From Morella rubra (lineage: Eukaryota > Streptophyta > Magnoliopsida > Fagales > Myricaceae): 64,000 bases of DNA. Positions 12,310 through 23,500 of the stretch are shown one piece after another. Where the stretch lies: assembly GCA_003952965.2 (NCBI GenBank), contig CM025851.1, positions 25,136,092-25,200,091 of the forward strand, read 5' to 3'. Made by a program: the position numbers and the translations under genes. Every line of letters starts with the position of its first letter. Within the stretch, counting starts at the first letter, position 1. A model generated the notes under the pieces. It had not been told where the DNA came from. It made no database searches and was given only the letters and a program-made list of their open reading frames with translations.

Positions 12310-12720
12310 TAGTGATAAAGCATAAACAGGAGACTAGTCCAAATCACGAGTTGGCTCGTCTAGATCTTGTCCGAGGCATCACAACATGCGCCAAATGCTC
12401 CTCCATATTATCACTCGTCTTACGAGTGTCTGTAGTTGTATCGGAACGGTATGGACAGACTGGGACAACTAGACAATTGTTCTCTCACAGAGAACAGTTC
12501 CATCCGCATAATATTCAACTCTTCCGTCAGAGCCCTATCCGTTAGAGCAAGTTTGGTCTCTAGACTGATCAAGCGGCATTGGAGCTCCATGCACAACGAA
12601 TGCGTCGGCTCCACTATCGCCCGAATACTCCCTTTAACTCCACTAAAAAGGCGTCCGCCCAAGCTGGTCGCTCTGTCTGTCCCCCGACATTGGTGATACT
12701 TCTCCGGAGCGTTCCATGGT
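12310..12720 (-). pseudogene. CACTA ORF A, short conserved helical ORF, broken
   Basis: The minus-strand reading has a segment rich in E, L and R predicted to be helical (VEPTHSLCMELQCRL, then ALTEELNIMRMELFSVREQL; 12420-12662). CACTA-2 has the same reading near 50,700-50,900 with mostly conservative changes. Both copies begin after a sequence close to ATGGA..CACTC.GG and end with a DLD(P/E)-type acidic tail. I recognise no database family. Conservation between two copies suggests a once-real element gene; both copies carry shifts and stops. Confidence 0.45.
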
Positions 12721-12724
12721 CAAC

Positions 12725-13700
12725 CTAGCAAAAATCGTCTGAACATAAGCACAAACTGTTCGCACGAACTTCAAACTGCGTCGTTTAAATTCTATCGTCC
12801 GCAAGGCAAAATACCATCCGGACGAACTAAACAATGTCTGGACGTCTTAAAAAACCATCCGAACGGTGTTTCGATGAACAAAAAAAAGTAGCATAATTTG
12901 ATGAATGCAAACAACACAACAAACTAAATAGTGGACGGTATTGAATTGAAATGCATGAAATTGAGAAGCAAACTCATGAAAAAAGTTTTACCTGAAGTTG
13001 TTTGAGAGATCTCGAACGGATAGTGAAAACATTTGGAGAAAAGTTTGAGAGAAGATAGTGAGTTTGTGATTTTGACAAAGTCTGGCCGGTTTAATGTGTG
13101 CAGAATTGTCCGAACATATTTCATATGCGTTCGGACGCTTCTTAGCTTCATTTTCACACGTGGCCCAATCAAATTTAACGTCATTAAATATGCCGATTGA
13201 TTCGAAATGGATCTAGAACTTTTACTGTCCAGACGGTTTCGATATAACGTGTCTGAAGTTTTGCAACGTGGAACCACACGATTCGCGGAAGAAGCGTTCA
13301 TACCTGTGAGGACTTTTTTTACCGTCCGGACGATTTTTTTCCCGTTGGAACGCTTTTGATGTAGTCTGGACAGGATTGAGTGTTCATGATGATTTTTAAT
13401 TTGTCACTATATGCTGACGATTATTATTCGTTAGGCAATGCCCGTGCGAATGTTGTATAAAAAGAGTCCGGTCGGAGTTGTAAAAATTGAGACGATTCTA
13501 ATTGTCACTCTGTTACAATGATTTGAAATTTGTCACCCACTAGAGAGTCCAAACGGTCTGGTTGTTCGTCCGGACGGTATTTTGTGACTATTTTTATCGT
13601 CACTCATTGGCGACGTGTATATGTCATCACACCAAAAATACGTCATAACGTGTTTTTGACTAGTTCGGACAGTTTTGGCAGTTCTTGATGGTTTTGGGTG
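12725..13700. repeat. CACTA-1 right subterminal motif region
   Basis: Clusters at 12,725-12,860 and 13,080-13,690, with exact CGTCCGGACG at 13323 and 13567 and many variants (CGTTCGGACG, GTCCAGACGG, GTTCGGACAG). Toward the end come GTCACT/GTGACGA words typical of the terminal region. Probably TnpA-type binding sites and the element promoter (the right end is upstream of the genes). Confidence 0.65.
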
Positions 13701-13758
13701 ACGAATTAATATTTTGTCGTAGAAAGGCCACTTTAGGTGACAAAATTTGGTTTGACAC

Positions 13759-13953
13759 CAAAATTTTATCATCTTAAAGCTATATTTCTTGTAGTGAAAA
13801 GAAAGAAAGCATTTATTTTTTGAAGGGTTCTAAGTGGGGGCAATAAAGTTTGGTATCAAAATTTTATCATCTAAAGCTATATTTCTTGTAGTGAAAAGAA
13901 AAAAAGCATTTATTTTTTGAAGGGTTCTAAGTGGGGGCAATAAAGTTTGGTGC
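13759..13953. repeat. Tandem duplication of CACTA-1 right end plus flank
   Basis: A unit of about 98 bp occurs twice head to tail (13,759-13,856 and 13,857-13,953). Each copy has the last 37-38 bp of the element (through CTTGTAGTG) followed by about 60 bp of flanking DNA (AAAAGAAAGAAAGCATTTAT...GGGGGCAATAAAGTTTGGT). The copies differ by a 1-bp deletion and a G/A change. The second terminus ends at 13,893 and is also followed by AAA. The flank being included shows the duplication arose after insertion. Confidence 0.9.
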
Positions 13954-16910
13954 AGCAAACGACATATGAAAGATATAAAGTAGATTGAGTTAATTCTATA
14001 AATGAACATATTTATATGAACTAGAGATTTGACATTAATATTATAATTCTGGCGATTTTGTGAAATGAGATGGAAAGATAATCTATGATTATTAAGTCCG
14101 AAATTTAAGTTATAAAAGAATGTCTACGCTCTTTCGGATTAATTGCATTAAATTATTTATATAAACACAAGTTGTGACATAAATTGACTATCAAAATATT
14201 GAAAATATTCAGTTTTTTCAAAAACTTTTAAATAGAAAACAGACAAATGGAGGTTAAATTGTTAATTTAGGAGGCAATAAACGGTACACCCTGTAGTTAA
14301 ATTAATTAGCTAAATGAGATTTTATTTGAACTCTGCAAATAAACTACCATACAGAGAAATATTAATGCATAACACCTCAAAATATAATTCTATCCAGATT
14401 TTATGGAATCAGAAGAATGATAAATGTGGCATTTAGTTTTGAGCATAAAACAAACAAAAAATTATTTTATTTTACTGTGTATTTTTTTTTATGTAAATAG
14501 TGCAGGCCCACATAGAGTAGACTCACCTAATGTGCGAGACCCAAATCTCTATTCCTACCCTATTAAGTTGATTTCGATTTAATTCCTATAAAAAATCGTA
14601 CACCTAATTTACGCAATTTTACCACATAAACAACCCTAATTATGCATTGTTGTTTGTTTCTCAAGAAGCGGAATTGTAAATATCGCACTCCTCTCTGCTT
14701 TACGCTGACTGAATGTGGTCACTGTCGCAGGTTTTTTTTTTTTTTTTGTTAAACCACGAATATTATATATAAAGCAAACGAGATTACAACAAGAAAGCAA
14801 CTAAATAGACGAAGACATGCAAGTTGCACATTATACAGCCGATAAACCTTTTCCTCTCCAAATACTAGAATTAGTCGGGCCAACCTCAGGGGCCCCGCCG
14901 GTCATTTTGCGGGCCTTCCTCGCGCGTGCTCTCTCTCTCTGTGTTCCTTTTCTTTCTCGTCAAGGAAAGTCACTTTTTTTTTTTTCCAAGCTAAGAAAAG
15001 TCACTTCCCAAAGAGAAAATTAAAGGTTAATTAGTCTATTAGTCTATTAGTCTTTAAGGTATTATTTAATATCAAATATTTTTAGGATAAATTTTGTCCT
15101 ATATTAATTCCAATAAAATTCTTTTTGTTTCTTAAGTAGTCATTTCGTCAATTGAAGTGATCCCGTAAATAAAAAAAATCCAACGTGGCTAATAGGACAC
15201 GTATTAACCATTTGTTAATAATCATATCTCAAATTTTCAAACTTACTCAACGTACAACATATGATCAATTTTGATTCATTTTAATTCTATCTCAAATTCT
15301 TGACGGCAGGTTGCACTAACTCAATGTTCAAGGGAGAATTACGGCGGATAATTTTTTTTCCTGTTAGACATAAAGAATTTAAGGTAAAATTAAAACTAAT
15401 GACCACGAGTCATACATGATATGTTGGGTGATTTGAAAATTAAGAGAGGACATGTAGTGTTTGGCAATTGGTTAACATGTGTTCCTGTTTGACAAGTTGG
15501 ATTTTTTTCATTTATAAAGTTATTCAAGTTGACGAAATGACCACCTCAAGATAATAAGAATATTACATGAACTAATTTAAGACGAAACTTACTTCAAAAG
15601 ACTAATTTGAGATTGAAAAAAAATACTCGAATGACTAATAGACTATTTAAGTTAAAATTAAAAGGCGTTTTTCATTATCCCAAGCTACTCGTTGGTTATG
15701 CTGCCTCTCTAAAAGACAAATCTATTTTTTTTTTTTAAAATAACTCTTTTTATTCCTTCAAGAAGTGCTTAGACTTTGAATATATATTAATCTGTAAGTT
15801 GTAATTGCATGCCAAAATGTATAATTATGTAAGTTTTAACGCCAGAATGCAAAAAAATAAAAAATAAAAAATCATTAAGTTGTTTTTGGGGGTGTTGGAG
15901 AGTAGTCATGGTCTTTCAATATATTTTTTGCGAGTGAATTTTTATAATTTTAGAGCATTTTTAATTTAGCTTGATGGAGGACAAGAGCTTTAAAGGCTCC
16001 AAGAATCTTTTTTTGTCCTATAGTTTACTCTTTACTATGATACGTACTGAGATAGGTTGGATAACGGTCAAATTTAGAATAAACGGATTTTGAACTACAA
16101 GATAGAGAGAAAGAAAAAAAGAAGTAAAAGGACCTAGTTAAAGTTTGGCACAAAGTCTAACATATGGTTTTTAATTTGGGGATAGATGAGCCCAAGGGTT
16201 CACTGGGTTGCTTCCTTCTTGTTTACCGTATGATATTGATATTTCTTATTGCCACGTCAATTCAAGTCAATCAAAATCCAATGCTTTTACCATCAATGTT
16301 AAAATAATTTAACCTAATGCATTTTATATAGTAGTTTAGTACAAGTAGAGGGAAAGAATGATTCCTCTAAAGATTTTTGGAAAAAATTCTTTTATTACAT
16401 TATTTTAAAATTTATTAAAATTCTAGAAACAGATGACAAAGAGAGATAGATACACAGGTGACACCATTTAATATTTCTCACATAAAGTTTCGTATAATAT
16501 AAGTTCTATATTAAAATCTATTTATTGTGTCTATCTTTTTTCAAATTATAGTATATAATTCAGATACAAAATTGTAGAAGATCTTATTCGTCAATTATTA
16601 CATAAAATAAAAAAGAAATGTTACACTTTCTCATCAAGCAAAACAAGTGCATTAGTTGATTTTTTTGGGGTTGAATAAAAGGAAACTCGTGAATTCTAAA
16701 CAAAAATAATTACAAATTTTTGGGTTCTCTTCTTTTTTCTTTTTATTTTGAAAAAGAAAAAAAAGTTAGCTGACTGTATGATTGCCATGCCCACTTAAAT
16801 TCAGGTGTATGGATATTGAGGTTGCCATAATTCGAAACTATTTTTTATTATTAGACCACGTCTTTGGGGCTATTTAATATTTTTTTTTTTTTTTTTTTGC
16901 TCTTTCTATT
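13954..16910. other. Intergenic region upstream of the ASG1-like gene
   Basis: About 3 kb without a supported gene. At 14,729-15,010 a T run is followed by TTAAACCACGAATATTATATAT and a GC-richer stretch; this could be a truncated retroposon tail in reverse but is not diagnostic. A CT-rich run lies at 14,930-14,945. 15,000-16,900 is AT-rich with no domains. It presumably holds the distal promoter of the downstream gene. Confidence 0.5.
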
Positions 16911-16915
16911 ACATA

Positions 16916-16923
16916 CTATATAA
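16916..16923 (+). promoter_or_regulatory. Candidate TATA box of the ASG1-like gene
   Basis: TATATAAA lies upstream of a leader-like region with CT-rich patches (17,050-17,095), a common feature around plant transcription starts. It is about 3.6 kb before the start codon, so it would imply a 5'-UTR intron. Other AT-rich sites in the region could serve as well; no transcript evidence is available. Confidence 0.3.
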
Positions 16924-17654
16924 ACAAAAAAAAAATTAAATAGGCGAATTGAGGAACGGTTAAGAAGATGAGGTCAGAGGGATGTGTGTCCGACAGCGAT
17001 TCCTCTCTTTTCTTTAATAAAAGGAGACTGCTTGATTACAGCTGTATTCACGACCTCTTTCCCTCTCTCTCTTCTATTCCTTCCTTATTTGTTCCAAACA
17101 TAATTATTAAAATATATTTATATATTTCTTGTCTCATGTCTATGACAAAAAGAACATCTACAGCAATAATTTTCTATTAATAGAATGTGTCATAGTCGTC
17201 AGCCTTTGCGCTCCACCTTTCTCCATTACTAAAATAATAATAAAAATTAGGAGAACTACCTGTAATTTCTCCGTCTATTTCGTGCCAAATAATGCATGAG
17301 CGAAGATAGCATAATGTTTCTCTACAGCTAGTGCGAGAGAGTCTGAAAGCGAATTCGTGGGGGTCGTCCTCGTGATCCGCGCAGAGCGTACGTTGCATTC
17401 CTATGAGATTGTTTTTTCACCCAGATGGAAAACAGAGTTCCCCATTGGATCTGTTTGTTCAACGGCTAATCCCTTTCCCCGCTATAGTTTTGATTCTGAT
17501 TCCTACATTCTTACTTGCAATAGTTCGAGAAGAAGATGCCCACTTGTGCCGAGCTACGGACGGAGAGAAAGACAGACGAGTACCTCATTCCCAATTCTCA
17601 AATGTTGTCCTTTTGACTGACTGGAGCTAAGAATTCAACTCGGGCATTTACGAG

Positions 17655-20510
17655 GTAAACGTGGGTCTTTTGGTTTTTTGTTTTCCTTTTGTTTGATATA
17701 TGTTCTTGTTTTGGTTTTATGTGCTTCTCTTCAACTCCTTTTGTGGGTTTGACTTTGGTTGTATGTGGTTGTTCTTGGTCTTTTTTTTTTTTTTTTATGC
17801 TCCAGTATCTACTTTTGGCTGCAATTTTGTGTAAACCGCTTCTAAGCTGCACTTGAGGTTACTTTTCTCCTCGTTTTCGCTAATTCCCTTGTTTGAATCG
17901 AATTGTTGCTTCTTTTACTCTTATTTGTTTCAATTATCTTTGCGTGAATTGAGTTTACCGGCGCGTGTTGGTTGCTTTCCCACTTACCCCATACGTTTTC
18001 GTTCAATTTTGAAGTACTTGTGTTTCTTTTGCAAGTAGTCCGAAATGAATTGAGGTTTCTGTTTGCTTGATGAGAAACTGTAAGAAAATCATATTCTGCG
18101 CTTATCTGTGTAAGAGTTAGACCGTCCAGACTAAAAGCTACATTCAAATGATTATCGCTAGAGCAGTTTCCTAATTTGAGTTTCCCCTTGTATAAGACTC
18201 AAAAGAGCGAAACAAAATTCTCGAGCTAAATAATTTCATTTGCTTTTCCTGTCGCTGTTTCTCTGCTTCCAAGTAGAGCGTGCAATTGCTTAGAAAAAAA
18301 AAGGCAGAGGGTGCGATTAAGCAGATGACTTTAATCATGCATGGCTCTAATTTTTATTAAGGCTTCTCCAACGGGAAGAAATAGAAGCCTGCAACAGAGG
18401 ACATTTTGGAACCACTCGTGGCTTATAAAAATTTGACGAAGTGGTGACTTGCATTCATGCTTAGCCTAACCGTTCAAAATATACAATTCAGTCCTTGAGA
18501 CATTTTGACTCAACGATATAGCGTATCCATTTCTCACTTAGGGCAAAGATTACTGTTGGTCTGCTTGCTGCCTGTAACAAACTCCAGGAAATGATTTTGC
18601 TTTCTGATATTGTGCGTCAAGGATGGAATTTTGGAGCTTTTTAGCATCAAGGGCCCCATTTCTTTGGTGTGATCATTGGTTCTAAGTTTTTGGGATCTTC
18701 CTCTCATGGTGTTAAAGCTTATAATTTGGGAATCCTCCTTATTAGTTCATATAACAGGGAAAATGCGATCTTGCACCAATGAATGTCAGCACTTCTTCAC
18801 TTTATTATGTGCATTGATTGGAGTTTAGATAGCAAGATTTCAAATCCTTAAGGAAGTAAGAAAGAATCCCTAATTCATTCTGCATCTTCAGTAAAGATCC
18901 TGTCTTCCACTGTGGAAAGAACTATATAAAGGCATGCAGTGAAGTAGCTAATGGCTCTCACCACCAAAATAATCACAAGATGCCCGTAGTGATGATGGTT
19001 TTTGTTGTAATGTGTTCATCTGATGCAGAAATTACCTAAGTTTGGGATTGGAGGACTGCCCTGCTGGCACCAGACAAAAAAAAAGATGTAGAATATGTTC
19101 CAAATCCCTTAAAGTATGTCATTTTCTTGGTGAAGAAATGATTTCAAAGTGTAATTTTAACAACAGATAACAACGCAGTTACTTCAGCAAATTGCTGCTG
19201 ATTGAAATTCAATAAATGCAAGATTGATCTACTTTAATCTTTTTTTCTCCTCGCTAAGCCAATCCACATTCCCTTGTATTTATCTAATGCTTCTTCCAAC
19301 TTCTAATACATTTTCTAGTTGTCTCCATGCAAAAGAAAGCTTTGATAAGTTGCTTTTCTGTATTCCAATTACTGGTAACCACTCAAAAGTCCTAGTTAAG
19401 AATCATCTTCCAGAAAAGGCACTCTGAAATAACACCTTTTGGCAATTTCTTACTCATCGACGTGAACTCAGCTTGGATGCTAAAATTTTAACATCACGTT
19501 GTCTTCAAGTTTTTTTTAAGGTCACACGGTTTGGTATGTACTGGCCTGCTGTTAAGCTTTACTTTTTGTCCTCTCGTAAAGTACTCTATCATCAGCCTTA
19601 CGCAGTTTATTCTGGATAACCATAATGTTCCCTTTGACTGACAAAAACCAGTTTTCTACAGAAGTGGTTTGTATGTTAGAAAACCTGTCAGAACAATCTT
19701 TGTGATGGGCTCTGGGTTGATTCTTTGTTCAGAAGTTGGATTGAGAGGCTCTGGCATAAGCCCAAAAACTTCCCGTGCATTTCATAGAGATGATGCTATC
19801 TTGTAATTTGTTGTTCAGTTGGAGAATTATTATACGGCTTTACAGGCTGCTTGTTAGGTGCAAATGGAAAAACATGTGAATCACCATGTGTCCCGATACT
19901 TGAACTAATGGAAAAACATGTGAATTTTTTGTTTGTTCTTTAGTCTCTAACATTCCTTCTCACGTGTGGGACTAGATAGTATATAGATGCACAACTTGAT
20001 AACAAGAAAGGAATTTGACCTCTAGTTTGGAGATAGAGTTGACTCATAGTTCAAACTAGGGTTCATTGGTTTGATATGTTAAGTCATCTCTTGTTCCAAA
20101 GGTTTAAATGCATAGAAAAACATGGATTAATAATTAATTTCATGTTTTTCTGACTCTCAGGACAATTCAGAAGTTTGGATGAAACTCATGTCATCGTGCA
20201 GGCTTTCCATAGGTGAAAAATCTATTATATTTGAGTATAGCTTGAGAAGAACCCGTCTCCTTTTTAAACCCACACCAGCTTATCATATTTTTGACTTCAA
20301 ATCCCTGATTTTGGATCAGTTTTTATAGACGGTTGTTTCTTTCTTCTTATCTGCTGCAAATAATTCAGTCAGTCAATCTTTGGTTTAAATAGTAGCACAG
20401 GGTAGGAAAACTGAATCCACTGTCAACATACCTGGTACTTTTAATGTCAATGTAATTGCAAGTGTCAGTGTCTTCTTTACCTGATTGTCACTTGCCTTCT
20501 GATGTGGCAG
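17655..20510 (+). other. Candidate 5'-UTR intron of the ASG1-like gene
   Basis: A good donor (CGAG/GTAAACG, GT at 17,655) follows a leader-like stretch. A good acceptor (TTCTGATGTGGCAG, AG at 20,509-20,510) precedes the start codon by 48 bp. The 2.86 kb between has the T-rich composition of plant introns and no coding domain. The exact 5' exon is an inference from splice consensus only. Confidence 0.4.
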
Positions 20511-20558
20511 GTTTCTTGAGCTATTGAAGAAGAGATCTGTAATGGCAAGGTGACCATA

Positions 20559-23500
20559 ATGGATCCTCAAGCTTTTATCAGGTTGTCTATAGGCTCCCTG
20601 GGACTTAGGATTCCCGGAGCAGCTTTGAACTCATTGAATTCTGGAATTCATTCTGTCTCTTCTCCATGTTCATGTGAAATTCGTCTTCGAGGCTTTCCTG
20701 TGCAGACAACATCAGTTCCCTTAGTAACCTCTCCTGAAGCTACCCCTGATTCTCACAGTATTTCATCAAGCTTTTATCTTGAAGAGTCTAATCTAAAGGC
20801 ATTGTTGGCACCTGGATGTTTCTATAGCACCCATGCTTGTTTGGAGATTGCTGTTTTTACAGGTAGGAAGGGGTCCCATTGTGGTGTAAGCATTAAGAGG
20901 CATCAGATTGGTTCATTTAAACTGGAGGTTGGTCCTGAATGGGGTGAAGGGAAGCCAGTGATTCTTTTCAATGGTTGGATAGGTATTGGCAAAAACAAGC
21001 AGGAGAATGGAAAACCTGGAGTAGAGCTTCATTTGAGAGTGAAACTGGACCCTGATCCCAGATATGTCTTCCAGTTCGAAGATGTGACCAGATTGAGCCC
21101 GCAAATATTTCAGCTTCGAGGCTCCGTTAAGCAGCCTATCTTCAGTTGCAAGTTTATTCGAGACAGGTAATCTCTTCTAATTCTGTCAAAAACTGCAACC
21201 TGCTCTCAATTTGTTTCTCCAAACATATTGGGTTGACACTTGAAGGAAGATTTGTGAATCTATAAAGAAAAGAAAAAGAAAAGTGTTTGATATGTATCCC
21301 TTGATAGGAATTTAATGTTGGAGTAAATTTGGCGTTACCTAAACTACCATCTCATTCTCAAGCTAGCCACAAGGCTTTAAATTGCTGCAACTCGTCGCTG
21401 AATTTGAAGTCTTGCTTTCAATTGGCACACTCCATCCATTTCTGTTGGAGAAAAGAAAAGGAATTCTATTCTACAGGGAAGAGTGAAGAGATACTATTTC
21501 TGAAATTTTCTTTCACTGTATTGCTTCTTAATAGCTTGCTTTGTGTCAATGCATACATGGGTATTTATAGGCTTATGAATACACCTAGCATTAACTCTAA
21601 ATACATGAACTACCCAAGTACATGAACACCCAAGTACATGAATACCCGAAGTACATGAATACCCAAATACTTGTATTACTACTTTCAAGATGAACCTACA
21701 CTAGTTCATGAATCTCCCAAAAGACACCACTTTATTGAATTAAAGTTTATTATTCAACACCCCCCTTTAAACTTTATTCTTGGTAACTCCAAGCAACATC
21801 CGCAACTTGCTAAAAGTATCGTATTTGAGAGGCTTCGTAAAAACATCCGCAACTTGATCATGGATCTTCACAAATTTGACTTCCACTTCATTCTTGATAA
21901 TGCATTCTCGAAGAAAATGAAATCTTGTATCTATATGCTTGCTTCTATCATGAAAGACTGGGTTTTTCGCCAATGCAATTGACGACTTCTTGTTAACAAA
22001 AATCTCCGTCGCTTCTTTTTCTGCCATGTGTAATTCCTTTAACAACCTTTTCAGCCAAATTGCATGACAAACACAAGATGTTGCGGCACTATATTCAGCT
22101 TCACATGTGGAGAGTGTCACAATTGGTCGCTTCTTGGAACTCCAAGTAAATGCCGTACCTCCCAAATAAAATACAAACCCGGTAGTGCTCTTCCGATCAT
22201 CCAAGTCTCTGGCCCAATCACTATCACTATACCCCACAAGCTTAAATTCATTAGAAGATGAATAAAGAAGGCTGAAATCAATAGTATCTTTGACATAACG
22301 AAGAATCCTCTTCGCCGCTTTGAAATGTATTGTGCTTGGTGACTCTATATATCGGCTAACAAGCCCAACTCCAAAAAGTATATCCAGTCTTATACAAGTC
22401 AAGTATCTCAAACTTCCAACAAGACTCTTGAACATTGTGGGGTCTACCTTTTCTCCTTCTTCATACTTGGACAATTTTACTCCATATTCAACCGGAGTGC
22501 TCACGCATTGACAATCTTCCATCTTGAACTTCTCGAGAATTTCCCTTGCAAAACCTTCTTGAGAGATAAAAATTACATCCTCCATTTGCTTGATCTCAAT
22601 GCCAAGATAATAAGACATGAGACCAATATCGGTCATTTCAAACTCTCTAGTCATGGCTTTCTTAAATTCTTCAAACATGCTTGAATTATTACTGGTGAAA
22701 ATTAAATCATCAACATATATGCATACAAGCAAAATATCTCCATTTTCACGCACCTTAGCATAGAGAGCATATTCATGTGGGCACTTGGCGATCCATTCTT
22801 CTAAAAATATTTGTCAATCCGACTATTCAATGCCCTCGGCACTTGTTTCAAGCCATATAAAGCTTTCTTTAACTTCAGCACTTTATCTTCATGCCCTTTG
22901 ATCACATAACCCATAGGTTGCTCAACATAGACCTCTTCCTCTAGAATTCCATTCAAGAAAGCCGATTTGACGTCCATTTGATAAATTTTTCATTTGTTTT
23001 GTGCGGCAAGGGAAACAATCATTCGAATTGTCTCCAATCGAGCAACGGGGCAAACACTTCTCCATAGTCAATCCCCGGACGTTGGCTATAACCTTTTGCC
23101 ACCAATCTTGCCTTGAACTTTTCTACTTCTCCCTTGGCATTCTTCTTCACTTTGAAAACCCACTTCACACCAATGGGCTTTTGTCCCTCTGGTAAACTTG
23201 CATAAGTGATCGAGGAGGTGTTGTGAGCTCTTGTTCATCATTTCCTAGATCTTCATCTTCAAGGAATGGAAAGAAATCATATCTTTCCTTTTCTTGATCA
23301 CTCCAATCCCACGAACCTTCTTCATCGAATTCCACATCTCTACTAATGATCGTCTTCCCAGCACTTGGATTATAAAGCTTGTAGCCTTTGGATCTTTGAT
23401 CATAGCCGATGAAGATGTGCTTCTTACTTTTATCATCAAGCTTGGATCTTTCTTGATCAGGCACATGAACATAGCCAATGCTCCCAAAAACTCTTAAATG

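Larger units (their letters stand above)
5304..13796 (-). mobile_element. CACTA-1, internally deleted CACTA element
   Basis: The left end is CACTACAAGAAAAAAGAC and the right end is the inverse (TATTTCTTGTAGTG). AAA at 5301-5303 and at 13797-13799 makes a 3-bp target duplication, as expected for CACTA/En-Spm transposons. Length is 8,493 bp; genes run on the minus strand, so the promoter side is near 13.8 kb. Order along the coding strand: ORF A (12.7 kb), ORF B (10.6-9.5 kb), a TNP2 remnant (8.0-7.4 kb), then a Transposase_24/TnpA-like gene (7.3-6.2 kb). Relative to CACTA-2 it lacks the TNP2 catalytic core, so it is a non-autonomous deletion derivative. All reading frames carry stops or shifts. 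Confidence 0.92.

Noticed and set aside
14729-15010. Poly(T)-headed sequence as a reversed LINE or SINE tail
   Set aside because: Only a T run and AT-rich text; no reverse transcriptase, tRNA head or target duplication seen.
17177-18147. Several 60-100 aa frames near the presumed ASG1 leader
   Set aside because: No domain, overlapping on both strands, in T-rich leader/intron-like sequence.
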